A DNA stretch of 64,000 nucleotides from RH-AL1 sp965198495 (GCA_965198495.1 CBDAPL010000001.1:1-64000), one strand, 5' to 3'; counted from the first letter of the stretch, positions 32,314-41,150 are shown. The notes: a model not told the origin generated them from the letters alone. Made by a program: numbers and translations.

Positions 32314-34227
32314 CTAAAGGGCGATGTGGCGCCCGATTTCGACGACGCGGTCGTTGGGCAGGCCGAGCACGTCGGTCAAATGCGCCTGGTTGCGCTCCAT
32401 GCTGGCGAACAGGTGCTCGGTGAAGCCGTTGAGACGCCGCCCCTCTTTCGCGCGCACGATGGTCTCGTGCCCGACGTAATACACCACCTTGTCCATATCG
32501 AAGGTGCAGCCGGCATCCTCCAGCGCCGGAAGCCATTCGTCGAGGCTGAGGTGTTCCATGAAGCCGCTCTTGATCACCACGCGCCAGACCTTCGGGCGCT
32601 CCCGCTTGATGGTGAAGCGATCCTGCGCGGCGACGCGCGGGACGAGGGCGGTCACGATCGTGACGATGAGGACGTCCTCGTAAAGGCAGCCGTTCTGCTT
32701 GACGTGCCAGATCAGCAGCGGTGGCGTGGAATCGCGCGCGCGCGACAGGAACACGGCGGTGCCCTTGATGCGAGGGACGCCCTGCGCCGCGATCATGTCG
32801 AAGAAGGTGCCGATCGGCTGCTTCGATGCGCCCAGTTCCGCGGCGATCGCCGCGACCCCCGTGTGCCACACCCGCATGGCGCCGAAGACGATCGTGGCGA
32901 GCACCAGCGGCACCCAGCCGCCGTCGAGCAGCTTCAGGAGGTTCGAGGCGAAGAACGCCGCGTCCACCAAGGCGAACACGGCGGCGACCGCACCCGCCGC
33001 CACGATCGACCAGCCCCAGATTTCGCGCATCGCGATGAAGAGCAGGCCGGACGTCATGAGCATGGTCGCGGAGACGGCGATGCCGTAGGCGGCGGCGAGA
33101 TTGTCGGACTTGCGGAAGCCGAGCGCGAGGCCGACCGTTACCACCATCAGCATCCAGTTCACCGCACCGACGTAGATCTGGCCGTAACCCTCGTCCGACG
33201 TCTGCTTGATGATGAAGCGCGGCAGCCAGCCAAGCTGTATCGCCTGTCGCGTCATGGAGAACGCGCCGGTGATGATCGACTGGCTGGCGATGATCGTCGC
33301 CGCCGTCGCGAGCAGGATCAGCGGGACCAGCAGGAAGGATGGGCAAAGGCGATAGAAGATGTTGTCCTGCGTCGGGGCGCCGTTCAGGACGATCGCCGCC
33401 TGCCCGGCATAGTTCAGGATGAGCGCCGGGAACACGATCGCGAACCAGGCGAGCCAGATCGGCCGCTTCCCGAAATGACCCATGTCGGCGTAGAGCGCCT
33501 CGGCGCCGGTCACGCACAGGAACACGCTTCCGAGCAGGGCGAAGGCGGTGAAGCCGCCGTGCGCGAGATAGGCGATCGCGTAGGTCGGGCTGAGGCCGAC
33601 GAGTACGCCGGGGTGCTGCGCGATGCCGTAGAGGCCCATCGCGGCTATCACGGAGAACCACGTCAGCATGACGGGGCCAAACAGCTTGCCGATGCTGGCC
33701 GTGCCGCGCGGCTGCAGGGCGAAGAGCGCGACCAGCACGACCACCGTCGCCGGCAGCACGTAGGGGTCGAAGGCCGGCACGGCGAGGTGAAGACCTTCCA
33801 GGGCCGACAGGACGGAGATCGCCGGCGTGATGGCGCCGTCGCCGTAGATCAGCGCGGCGCCGAAAAGGCCGACCGCGACGATCGCCGGGCGATGCCCGCG
33901 CTTGATGCCGATCAGCGACATGAGGGCGAGGATGCCGCCCTCGCCGTCGTTGTCTATGCGCATCGCGAAGGACACGTATTTGACGGCCGTGACGATGACG
34001 AGGGTCCACGTCAGCAGCGAGAGAATGCCGAGCGTCGTGCCGCGATCGACGTGCCCGCCGGCGCCGGCGAGCACCGTCTTCATCGTGTAGAGCGGGCTTG
34101 TGCCGATATCGCCGAACACGATCCCGAGGGCGCTGAGGGCGACCAGGGTGATCGCCCTGTTCGGGGCGGCCGCCTTCTCGGTGGTGTCCAGCTCGTCGCC
34201 GACGTTCTCCGAAGCGCTAGTCGTCAT
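32314..34227 (-). CDS. kup: KUP/HAK/KT-type potassium uptake transporter
   Basis: This 637-residue transporter takes up K+, probably with H+. The family signature GIVFGDIGTSPLYTMKTVL lies near residue 35, followed by DGEGGILALMSLI near 95, the GDGAITPAISVLSALEG helix, and about 12 membrane helices to residue ~430. A soluble C-terminal domain (about 460-637) completes the typical length. The gene stands in front of the dienelactone hydrolase gene but is functionally unrelated. Confidence 0.96.
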   Translation of the reverse strand: MTTSASENVGDELDTTEKAAAPNRAITLVALSALGIVFGDIGTSPLYTMKTVLAGAGGHVDRGTTLGILSLLTWTLVIVTAVKYVSFAMRIDNDGEGGILALMSLIGIKRGHRPAIVAVGLFGAALIYGDGAITPAISVLSALEGLHLAVPAFDPYVLPATVVVLVALFALQPRGTASIGKLFGPVMLTWFSVIAAMGLYGIAQHPGVLVGLSPTYAIAYLAHGGFTAFALLGSVFLCVTGAEALYADMGHFGKRPIWLAWFAIVFPALILNYAGQAAIVLNGAPTQDNIFYRLCPSFLLVPLILLATAATIIASQSIITGAFSMTRQAIQLGWLPRFIIKQTSDEGYGQIYVGAVNWMLMVVTVGLALGFRKSDNLAAAYGIAVSATMLMTSGLLFIAMREIWGWSIVAAGAVAAVFALVDAAFFASNLLKLLDGGWVPLVLATIVFGAMRVWHTGVAAIAAELGASKQPIGTFFDMIAAQGVPRIKGTAVFLSRARDSTPPLLIWHVKQNGCLYEDVLIVTIVTALVPRVAAQDRFTIKRERPKVWRVVIKSGFMEHLSLDEWLPALEDAGCTFDMDKVVYYVGHETIVRAKEGRRLNGFTEHLFASMERNQAHLTDVLGLPNDRVVEIGRHIAL

Positions 34228-34408
34228 TCGCTTTCCCCCGACGCCACCCGCGGCCGTCCCGCCACAAGGCAGGCGATCGATGGCCTACGAAAGCAATGAG
34301 CGCAAGATCGCCGCGAGGACGATGTCGTAAGCTTCGTGGCGTCCGGCCTTCGCTGCCGGGGAACCATGCCGGACGCCCCCGCTTGCTCAAGGTAAAAGGA
34401 GGCACGTG

Positions 34409-34627
34409 ATGGCGAACGCGAGCAGAAAGCATATGGGTGTTGGCGCGCAGGGCAAGGGCTCGGGCAGCGGCGCCGCTACCGAGATCGACAAGGACAAGAT
34501 CGGCGACAACATGGTGCTTTCCAACCGCGACAAGGCGGGGCACCCGACCGAACGTGGGCTCGACAGCAAGGCCATCGAGGACGAACAATACCAGGATCAA
34601 GACAGCAACAAGCTTCGAGATGAATGA
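34409..34627 (+). CDS. Small hydrophilic hypothetical protein
   Basis: The 72-residue protein (MANASRKHMGVGAQGKGSGS) is rich in Gly, Asp, Lys and Glu, with DKDKIGDNMVLSNRDKAGH and no hydrophobic core, so it is probably disordered. AAAGGAGG precedes the ATG at an ideal distance, supporting translation. Short hydrophilic proteins of this style are frequent in Rhizobiales and often stress-related, but no family is assigned. Confidence 0.75.
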   Translation: MANASRKHMGVGAQGKGSGSGAATEIDKDKIGDNMVLSNRDKAGHPTERGLDSKAIEDEQYQDQDSNKLRDE

Positions 34628-34666
34628 CATGTCCCGTCCGGTGCGCTCGGCGAGCGGTTCGCAACG

Positions 34667-34957
34667 ATGATTGACGCTCCGCTGCGATGGGCCTTCGCGG
34701 ACCGTACGACAGGTCGCATCGTGATCGGGCAGCCGCCGAACGCGCCATTGCTGGTCTTCGCGGGCGCGGCGACTGTCGCCGCCATCGCCGGATCAGGCAG
34801 TCGCGGCGGTTCTATCGCGCGCGCTGTCGAGATCGCCGCATTGACGTACTGGGCGGTCGGGGAGATCTCCAGTGGCGTCAACCCTTGGCGACGAAGTCTC
34901 GGCCTCGCCGGTCTGTTCTATGCCGTCCGCCGGACCGCGCGTCACCCCACGCGCTAG
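34667..34957 (+). CDS. Small membrane protein
   Basis: The 96-residue protein has two hydrophobic stretches: APLLVFAGAATVAAIAG near residue 27 and VEIAALTYWAVGEISSGVNP near 53. A short LGLAGLFYAV segment lies before a basic C-terminus. The E-I-x-x-G-x-N-x-W-R-R pattern occurs in uncharacterised small membrane proteins of Alphaproteobacteria. It follows the hydrophilic 72-aa gene by 39 nt, so co-transcription is likely. Function unknown. Confidence 0.7.
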   Translation: MIDAPLRWAFADRTTGRIVIGQPPNAPLLVFAGAATVAAIAGSGSRGGSIARAVEIAALTYWAVGEISSGVNPWRRSLGLAGLFYAVRRTARHPTR

Positions 34958-35027
34958 GAGAACGTTCGGCGTATCCGAGCATTGACAGACATCGGATCGG
35001 CTTTCGGCCGGTCCGGAAGGAGATGCG

Positions 35028-35222
35028 ATGCCCACCGACCTACCGCCCGACTACAAGCCGCAGCCAGCACCCAAGCCCGGCGATCCGCCGAACACCGCGC
35101 CCGGTTCGGTGCCACGTCCGCCAGAGGCGGACAGTCCGACGCCAGCCGGGGAGATCCCTTCGCCCGGGCCTGATATTCCGCCGGGCGCCATCCCCTCACC
35201 AGCCGGTACGCCGGTCTTCTGA
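35028..35222 (+). CDS. Proline-rich small protein
   Basis: The 64-residue product (MPTDLPPDYKPQPAPKPGDP) is about one third proline, with repeated P-x-P, PGDP and IPSPGP units. It has no signal peptide, and a disordered cytoplasmic or cell-surface linker-like protein is expected. AAGGAGATGCG precedes the ATG, supporting translation. It is the third of three small plus-strand genes after kup. Confidence 0.65.
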   Translation: MPTDLPPDYKPQPAPKPGDPPNTAPGSVPRPPEADSPTPAGEIPSPGPDIPPGAIPSPAGTPVF

Positions 35223-35595
35223 TCGTGTTGTGCGCTTCGCCGCTCGGCTTCGATGGGATTCGGGTGGGAGCGTACTAGCCCCTCGCCAAGCATGACCTTA
35301 GCCGCAGCCGAAACCGGCGGCGGCGTGATCCCTGGTGCATCGGCCCGGCCTAGACCGTCGACGCGACCTTGAGCTTCAACGAACCCGGACATGTGCCGAG
35401 CTGACGCGACACGCCTTCATCGCAAGCCTTCGAAGATCGGTTCGAAACGAAGTGAAACACACCTCGTACCGAACTGTAACAAACAACCAGCGTTAACTGT
35501 GCGATCGTTTCAGGTATAGCGTGGTTGACTGGTCTCGCGACTTGTTTATATTTCAGGTGGTATCCTGGATACTGCGAGATGAAGGCGAGACGCCG
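35223..35595. other. Intergenic region upstream of the thioesterase
   Basis: About 370 bp without a credible gene. The right half is relatively AT-rich (around 35480-35580) and probably holds the thioesterase promoter. An upstream in-frame GTG/ATG reading from 35521 exists but lacks a ribosome-binding site. Confidence 0.4.
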
Positions 35596-36546
35596 ATGAT
35601 TGTCGACGATCGTCGCGCGGTCGAACCGCTTTGGCGGCTGGCTGCGAAATGCAGGAGCCCGATCGTTCTTCTTCACGACGCGCCGGGTCGCAGCTCGCTT
35701 TACTGCGTCCATTCGATCCTGGGTGATCTCGAGGGCATGCAATCTCTCGCTTCGCGGCTCGGCGGCGAGCGCGTCTACGGCATACAAGTGCCGAAGGAGC
35801 ACATGACGGCCGCCTTCGTCCCGTCGATCGAGACCATCGCCAAGCACTACGTCGACCTCCTGATGAGCGTCCAGCCGGAGGGCGGCATCAGCCTGGTGGG
35901 GTGGTCGGCCGGCGCGATCATCGCGCTCGAGATGGCGCAGCAGCTCAGGGCCCGCGGCCGCCACGTTCCGCTGCTTGCCGCCCTCGACGGCGCGCCCTGC
36001 AATACAGGGGGTGGGCTAAGGGCGTGGCATCCGCTCTACGGGCTGAAGGTGATCGCCAATCTACCCGCCTGGATCAGGGCCGACATGGAGGAGGACTGGT
36101 CGCTCGCCGGCTTCATGCGCCGTATCGAGTTCAAGCTCGCCTACAAGTTCGGCCTGGGCGCGGTCTCGCTCCGCCGGACGCAGACGCTCGACGCCGACCT
36201 CGTCGAGGCGCAACTCCACGCCAATGCCTGGTCGAACGACCAAAGATCCTTCGTCCACGCCATGTACAAGGCGATTGAGGACTATGTGCCCAAGCCTTAC
36301 GCGGGACCCGTCCTGGTGTTCGAGACCAGGACGCAGCCACTCTATCACCTGCGCCAGGTCGGCGCGGCCTGGCGCAAGATCGCGCCGCGCACCGTGATCG
36401 AGCCTCTGAAGGGCAATCACAGCGAGATCGTCCGCGAACGGACGATCGCGATCGTCGCGCGGCATCTCGGGGCGCGGCTGTCGGCCATGCGGCCGATCGA
36501 AACCGGGCGGGGGGACGCGCTTCTCGAGACCGGTGAACGGACCTAG
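35596..36546 (+). CDS. Orphan thioesterase-domain protein (NRPS/PKS TE type)
   Basis: The 316-residue alpha/beta hydrolase matches the Thioesterase domain of non-ribosomal peptide synthetases: SSLYCVHSILGDLEGMQSLA near residue 40, the nucleophile Ser in LVGWSAGAIIALEMAQQL near 103, and the catalytic His in PLKGNHSEIVRE near 280. There is no attached carrier or synthetase module. Orphan thioesterases either edit mis-charged carrier proteins or release products made elsewhere. ATG at 35596 is preferred over 35521 because an AAGGCGAG precedes it. Its stop overlaps the convergent DUF992 gene. Confidence 0.85.
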   Translation: MIVDDRRAVEPLWRLAAKCRSPIVLLHDAPGRSSLYCVHSILGDLEGMQSLASRLGGERVYGIQVPKEHMTAAFVPSIETIAKHYVDLLMSVQPEGGISLVGWSAGAIIALEMAQQLRARGRHVPLLAALDGAPCNTGGGLRAWHPLYGLKVIANLPAWIRADMEEDWSLAGFMRRIEFKLAYKFGLGAVSLRRTQTLDADLVEAQLHANAWSNDQRSFVHAMYKAIEDYVPKPYAGPVLVFETRTQPLYHLRQVGAAWRKIAPRTVIEPLKGNHSEIVRERTIAIVARHLGARLSAMRPIETGRGDALLETGERT

Positions 36547-37028
36547 GAGTGGGGTTCCGTGCCGGCGTAATCGAGGTGCAGGATGCCGAGGCCGGCGTTG
36601 ACGTTGGCGCCGGTGTCGTAGACGTTGGCGATCGGCAGCAAGGTGACGCCTTGACCCACGAGCACGTCGGCGCCGATGCCGGCCCCGACGATCGCCCCGA
36701 ACCCCGGCCCCGCGAAGTCGCCCTGCAGCATGCCGGACGCGGTCGGATCGGCGCCGACGACCTGGTAGGCGGCGCGTGCCGGATTGTTTGGCCCGATATC
36801 GACGCCGACGCGGCTGGTCGACCCGACGTAGAATTCCACCGCGCCATCGCGCCGGTAATAGACGCAGGTCACCTTGCGGTTCGAGCCGACGATGAAGCCG
36901 AAGCCGCGGGCAACACTGCAGCGCAGCTCGCTGGAGCCGCCGCGCTGGGCATGCGCCGCTGGCACCAAGGCTAGCGCCGCGAAAGCCGCTATCGAGGAAG
37001 CGACGGCACCGAAGGACGACACGCGCAT
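36543..37028 (-). CDS. DUF992 exported protein
   Basis: The 161-residue protein has a signal peptide (1-24, ending PAAHAQ). It shows the DUF992 pattern: LRCSVARGFGFIVGSNRKVTC (conserved paired Cys), GVDIGPNNPARAAYQVV, and the Gly-rich AGPGFGAIVGAGIGADVLVG near residue 100 with the sequence to GLGILHLDY at the end. The family is almost restricted to Alphaproteobacteria and unstudied; these are periplasmic beta-rich proteins. AGGAG precedes the ATG. The gene is divergent from ureD. Confidence 0.9.
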   Translation of the reverse strand: MRVSSFGAVASSIAAFAALALVPAAHAQRGGSSELRCSVARGFGFIVGSNRKVTCVYYRRDGAVEFYVGSTSRVGVDIGPNNPARAAYQVVGADPTASGMLQGDFAGPGFGAIVGAGIGADVLVGQGVTLLPIANVYDTGANVNAGLGILHLDYAGTEPHS

Positions 37029-37136
37029 GCTGGCTCCTGTATCGACGGACGTGGGTCCGCGTCGGCGACTTGTCCCATCCGGGGCGGGGTTCCGCAAGCG
37101 GGCGGACCGTTGCGAGGGCGTGTGTCCGCGGCCGCA

Positions 37137-37958
37137 ATGCCCGAGCCGCCGCTGATGGCGTCGCCGACGATCTCATCGAGCGTCCTCGCCGCCACGTTTG
37201 CGGCGCGCGCCGGCCGCACCGCCATCGATCGTCTGCGCGAAGGCGGCGCGTTAAGGCTGCGGCAGTCGCGCGCCGCCGCCTGCGAGGCGCTGATCGTCAA
37301 TACCGGTGGCGGCATCGTCGGCGGCGACCAGCTCACCCTCGACATCACGTTGGCTGCTGGCGCCACGGTGACGATGACCAGCGTCGCGGCCGAGAAGATC
37401 TACCGCTCCGCCGGGCCGGCGGCCTCGATCGAGACGCGGCTGACGCTCGGCCGCGGCGCCCGGCTCGACTGGCTGCCGCAGGAAACGATCCTCTTCGACG
37501 GTGCGCGCCTCGCGCGGCGGTTCACGGTGGAGATGGCCGCCGATGCCACGCTGCTGGCGGCCGAGACGGTGGTGTTCGGACGCCTCGCTAGCGACGAGAC
37601 CTCGATCGATGGCGCCTTGCGCGACGGCTGGCGGGTGCGGCGCGGCGGCGCGCTCATCTTCGCCGACGAGACGCGACTCGACGGCGCCATCGGCGCGACG
37701 CTCGACCGGCCGGCCCTAGGCGGGGGCGCCAGGGCGGCGGCCCTACTGCTGCTGGTCGCGCCGCAGGCGGAGAGCCTCGTCGAGGCGGCGCGCGCGGCGA
37801 TCGAGCCGCTGCGCCCAACGGTGGAGGGTGGCGCGAGCGCGCGGGACCGGCTCCTCGCCGTGCGCCTGCTGTCACGCGACCCCGAGCGGCTGCGCGCGGC
37901 GGTGATCGCCGTTCTCGGCCCGCTTCGCGCGATGCCCCTGCCCCGCGCCTGGGACTAA
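37137..37958 (+). CDS. ureD: Urease accessory protein UreD
   Basis: The 273-residue UreD (UreH) scaffold loads nickel into the urease apo-enzyme together with UreF and UreG. Matches are EALIVNTGGGIVGGDQLTLD near residue 45, TVTMTSVAAEKIYRS near 75, LDWLPQETILFDGARL near 105 and ETVVFGRLASDE near 140, all typical of the family. It is the first gene of the urease cluster. A small unrelated ORF lies between it and ureAB. Confidence 0.95.
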   Translation: MPEPPLMASPTISSSVLAATFAARAGRTAIDRLREGGALRLRQSRAAACEALIVNTGGGIVGGDQLTLDITLAAGATVTMTSVAAEKIYRSAGPAASIETRLTLGRGARLDWLPQETILFDGARLARRFTVEMAADATLLAAETVVFGRLASDETSIDGALRDGWRVRRGGALIFADETRLDGAIGATLDRPALGGGARAAALLLLVAPQAESLVEAARAAIEPLRPTVEGGASARDRLLAVRLLSRDPERLRAAVIAVLGPLRAMPLPRAWD

Positions 37959-38025
37959 CGCCGCGCCCCATATAAACGAATAGGAGGCGCGTGCGGAGCG
38001 CCGGCACAGACGAATGGGAGCGATC

Positions 38026-38247
38026 ATGAGTGACGAGCCATCGATCGACGACGACGCGGGCGCGCCGCCCGCGTCCACAGGCAACGCGCCGAGCGGCTTT
38101 CCCTTGATGATCACGCGGGCGCAACGCGCCGACCTTCGCGCGCTCGGTCACACGGACGAGGCGATCGGCGCGATGACACCCGCGACGGCGCACGACATAT
38201 TGCGCGATACGCGGCGGCAGGCGGCGGCGGGGACGGCGGACCGCTGA
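38026..38247 (+). CDS. Small hypothetical protein in the urease cluster
   Basis: The 73-residue protein (MSDEPSIDDDAGAPPASTGN) has a disordered acidic N-terminus. It also has a compact motif, ITRAQRADLRALGHTDEAIG followed by AMTPATAHDIL, seen in many short or larger alphaproteobacterial proteins (the ...GY(S/T)..I..MTPA.AH.IL element). A start at 38026 fits the GGGAG spacing better than 38014. Its role is unknown, and the position between ureD and ureAB suggests co-expression. Confidence 0.7.
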   Translation: MSDEPSIDDDAGAPPASTGNAPSGFPLMITRAQRADLRALGHTDEAIGAMTPATAHDILRDTRRQAAAGTADR

Positions 38248-38349
38248 GCGTTCGCGTCGGCCTCGCCGCCGCGGGCGCGGACGGCTATGGTCGCGCCGGC
38301 CGGCCAAGCGAGCCGCCACGGTGAGCACGCAACGGAGAGCAGAGGTCGC

Positions 38350-38973
38350 ATGCATCTGACGCCACGCGAGAAGGACAAGCTGATCATCGCCATGGCCGCG
38401 ACTGTCGCCCGGCGGCGCCTGGAGCGCGGCGTCAAACTCAACCATCCCGAGGCGATCGCCCTCATCACCGACTTCGTCGTGGAGGGCGCGCGCGACGGCC
38501 GCTCCGTCGCCGAACTGATGGAGGCCGGCGCTCACGTACTGACCGCCGATCAGGTCATGGACGGCATCGCGCCGATGATCCTCGACGTGCAGGTCGAGGC
38601 GACGTTCCCCGATGGCACCAAGCTCGTCACCGTGCATCAACCGATCCGCGACGCCGGGGCCGGCCTCGTGCCCGGCGAAGTGGTGACCGCCGAAGGCGAT
38701 ATCACGATGAACGCGGGGCTGGCGGTCACGGAGATCAGCGTCGCCAACACCGGCGACCGGCCGATCCAGGTCGGCTCGCACTACCATTTCGCCGAGACCA
38801 ACCTCGCGCTCGCCTTCGACCGCGGCGCGGCGCGGGGCAAGCGCCTCGATATCGTCGCGGGGACGGCCGTGCGCTTCGAGCCGGGGCAGACGCGCTCGGT
38901 CCGGCTGGTGCCGCTCGGCGGCGCGCGCGAGGTCTACGGGTTCAGGGGCGAGGTGATGGGGGCGGTGGATTGA
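38350..38973 (+). CDS. ureAB: Urease subunit gamma/beta fusion
   Basis: The 207-residue protein is UreA (gamma, about residues 1-100: MHLTPREKDKLIIAMAATVA, LNHPEAIALITDFVVEGARD, GAHVLTADQVMDG) joined to UreB (beta, about 105-207: PGEVVTAEGDITMNAG, VANTGDRPIQVGSHYHFAET, DIVAGTAVRFEPGQTRSVRL). Separate subunits of about 100 residues each are the commoner arrangement, and the fusion occurs in some Actinobacteria, Helicobacter and some Rhizobiales. The stop overlaps the TTG start of the HD gene. Confidence 0.96.
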   Translation: MHLTPREKDKLIIAMAATVARRRLERGVKLNHPEAIALITDFVVEGARDGRSVAELMEAGAHVLTADQVMDGIAPMILDVQVEATFPDGTKLVTVHQPIRDAGAGLVPGEVVTAEGDITMNAGLAVTEISVANTGDRPIQVGSHYHFAETNLALAFDRGAARGKRLDIVAGTAVRFEPGQTRSVRLVPLGGAREVYGFRGEVMGAVD

Positions 38974-39509
38974 ACGCGGACATCGTATTGGTCAGCAGGG
39001 CGGCGGATTTCGCGGCGCGCGCGCACGTCGACCAGAAACGCAAGGGCTTGAAGGAAGAGCCCTACCTCAACCATCTGGCCGAGGTCGCCTGCCTGCTCGC
39101 GGAGAGCGGCGCCGACGCGCGGCTCGTGGCGGCCGGCTGGCTGCACGACACGGTCGAGGATTGCGGCGTCACCTTCGCGACCCTCGAGACCGCGTTCGGC
39201 GCCGACGTGGCCTCGCTCGTGGCCGAGGTGACGGACGACAAGACGCTCGGCAAGGCCGAGAGCAAGCGCCGCCAGATCGCGGAGGCGCCGGCCAAGTCCG
39301 CGCGCGCCCGATGCTTGAAGATCGCCGACAAGACGAGCAACCTGCGCGCCCTGCTGGTGACCCCGCCGAAGGATTGGCCTAAGAGCCGCATCGACGAATA
39401 TCTCGCCTGGGCAAGCAACGTGGTCGCCTGCTGCAGAGGCCTCAATCCCGCGCTGGAGGCGGCCTTCGACGCGGCGGCGGCGGATCTGCAGGCGGTCGTC
39501 GGGGCGTGA
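38970..39509 (+). CDS. HD-domain hydrolase of the SpoT/MESH1 type
   Basis: The 179-residue protein is a stand-alone HD phosphohydrolase resembling the (p)ppGpp-hydrolase domain. Visible features are AADFAARAHVDQKRKG, the HD motif in AAGWLHDTVEDCGVTFATLE near residue 53, LVAEVTDDK, and KIADKTSNLRALL with the conserved DK and N. There is no synthetase domain, so it resembles small alarmone hydrolases such as MESH1. It begins with TTG overlapping the ureAB stop and is thus translated with the urease genes, an unusual placement. Confidence 0.85.
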   Translation: MNADIVLVSRAADFAARAHVDQKRKGLKEEPYLNHLAEVACLLAESGADARLVAAGWLHDTVEDCGVTFATLETAFGADVASLVAEVTDDKTLGKAESKRRQIAEAPAKSARARCLKIADKTSNLRALLVTPPKDWPKSRIDEYLAWASNVVACCRGLNPALEAAFDAAAADLQAVVGA

Positions 39510-39666
39510 GGGGCCGACGCCCGGCGAGAGAGCCGCTGGAACATGCGAGCGACGAGATCAGCCTTGCGACTGGCGCCCGAAGTCCTGCAGGACCGTGGTG
39601 CGTCAAACCAAAGCGCAGGCTGTGCATGGTTTTTAGTGCGCGGCGGTCGAGAAGGGTCGTGTACCG

Positions 39667-40863
39667 ATGATGGCCCACGCCGCAGCAAACCTCAGCGCCG
39701 TCGCGGCGGGCATCGGAGGAAAGCGAGGCCGCGTCGCGATCCTCGACGATTTCTTTCCGCACGTCGGGTCGGCATTCCGCTTCGAGGAGTTCCGCAGCTA
39801 TCTCGATGCCATGCCCGAGGCTTGCGTCTACTCGACGGGGGCGGCCCTTCACCATGCCGACGAAACGCGCTCGATCGAGGATCTCATCGCGGAGCATGTC
39901 GGGCTTCATCCCAACCATGCCGGGCGGGTCGCGCCCCTCGACTACGATGTCCTTCCGCCCGCCGATGTGTACTACGCGACGTTCGTCTACATCATCATGG
40001 GCGTCATCGAGGCGATCGAACGCCTGCGCAAGCCATTCGCCGTCACCCTGTATCCGGGCGGCGGCTTCGCCCTCGATGACGAGGGCTCGGACGCGCAATT
40101 GCGGCGCGTACTCGGCTCGCCCTGCTTTCGCGGCGTGATCGCGACCCAGCCGATCACCAAGGCCTATCTGCTCGAGAAAGGCTTCTGCCGTGCCGATCAG
40201 ATCGTCGACCTCAACGGTGGTGTTCTCGCGCGCGCGATGCTTCCACCGCCGGTCGGCAAGCTTTGCTACGCCTTCGACAAGCCGGTCCTCGACATCGCTT
40301 TCGTCGCCAACCGCTATGGCCCGATCGGCGCCGACAAGGGCTACGATCTCTTCGTCGACGCCGCGAAACGGCTGATCGGCTCGGGCATCAACCTGCACTT
40401 CCATGTCGTCGGTCGCTTCGACGCCTCGATCATCGACCTCGCGGAGGCCACGGCCTGGTTCACCTTCCACGGGCTTCAGCTCACGCCGTTCTTCGACGTC
40501 TTCTACCGGACGATCGACGTCATCGTCTCGCCGACGCGACCGTTCGTTCTCGGCCCGGGTAAGTTCGACGGCTTCCCGACGGGATGTTCGGTCGAGGCCG
40601 GAACGCGCGAGGTGGCGATCATCTGCACCGATGAACTCGGCCAGAACGTCAGCTATGCCGATGGCGAGGACCTTATCATCGTTCGGCCCGAGGCTGACGC
40701 GATCGTCGCGGCGATCGAGATGCTGGCCGCCGATCCGACAAGGCTCCGCGCCCTCGGCGTGAACGCGCGCCGACGCGCTCTCGATCTCTACAGTCACGCC
40801 AAGCAGATCGAGCCGCGCATAGACCTGCTCCGCAACCTGGCGGCGGAAGGGGCCGAGTCCTAG
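39667..40863 (+). CDS. Glycosyltransferase (GT4-like) inside the urease cluster
   Basis: This 398-residue GT-B-fold protein resembles family 4 glycosyltransferases: N-terminal GGKRGRVAILDDFFPHVGSA, VIATQPITKAYLLEKGFC, IAFVANRYGPIGADKGYDLF, and a C-terminal donor-binding half with HFHVVGRFDASI and GFPTGCSVEAGTREVAIICT. The typical E-x7-E donor motif appears degenerate, with the Glu in GCSVEAGTREV. It has no signal peptide or membrane helix. It lies between the HD gene and a repeat region, upstream of ureC, and has no obvious link to urease. Confidence 0.8.
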   Translation: MMAHAAANLSAVAAGIGGKRGRVAILDDFFPHVGSAFRFEEFRSYLDAMPEACVYSTGAALHHADETRSIEDLIAEHVGLHPNHAGRVAPLDYDVLPPADVYYATFVYIIMGVIEAIERLRKPFAVTLYPGGGFALDDEGSDAQLRRVLGSPCFRGVIATQPITKAYLLEKGFCRADQIVDLNGGVLARAMLPPPVGKLCYAFDKPVLDIAFVANRYGPIGADKGYDLFVDAAKRLIGSGINLHFHVVGRFDASIIDLAEATAWFTFHGLQLTPFFDVFYRTIDVIVSPTRPFVLGPGKFDGFPTGCSVEAGTREVAIICTDELGQNVSYADGEDLIIVRPEADAIVAAIEMLAADPTRLRALGVNARRRALDLYSHAKQIEPRIDLLRNLAAEGAES

Positions 40864-40939
40864 CCAAGATGAGACAACACCATCAGAGTCGCGGGAGGCC
40901 CTGAGTCTTTCGATCGATAAGCCTGACATATTGGCGCGA

Positions 40940-41150
40940 CGCGATGCGGGGGCTCTTTCCGCGCGACCGTCGTTTTGGCGAACGTCGACCTTGTGACCGC
41001 CATGTCGGCGAACGCCGACGTCGCGCCACGCATGTCGCCGGACGCGCCGGTGGCGCGGCTGGGTGTCGACGTTCGTCGACTTGGGCAAGCCTAGAAGTCG
41101 ACGAACGCGGACTTTGGCGCGGCTGGGTGTCCGGGTTCGTCGACACCGCC
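40940..41150. repeat. REP-like inverted and direct repeat region upstream of ureC
   Basis: The region has a 13-bp perfect inverted repeat (CGTTCGTCGACTT at 41070-41082, AAGTCGACGAACG at 41095-41107, 12-nt loop). It also has a 30-bp direct repeat with three mismatches at 41051-41080 and 41115-41144, a small hairpin GTCGGC-GAAC-GCCGAC at 41004-41019, and further copies of GTCGACGAAC or its complement. It is non-coding and lies 170 bp before ureC. Confidence 0.8.

Noticed and set aside
31382..34009. An 875-codon minus-strand open frame spanning two genes
   Set aside because: Its first two thirds are an out-of-frame shadow of kup with Arg/Pro-rich composition; only the C-terminal 288 residues are the real dienelactone hydrolase.
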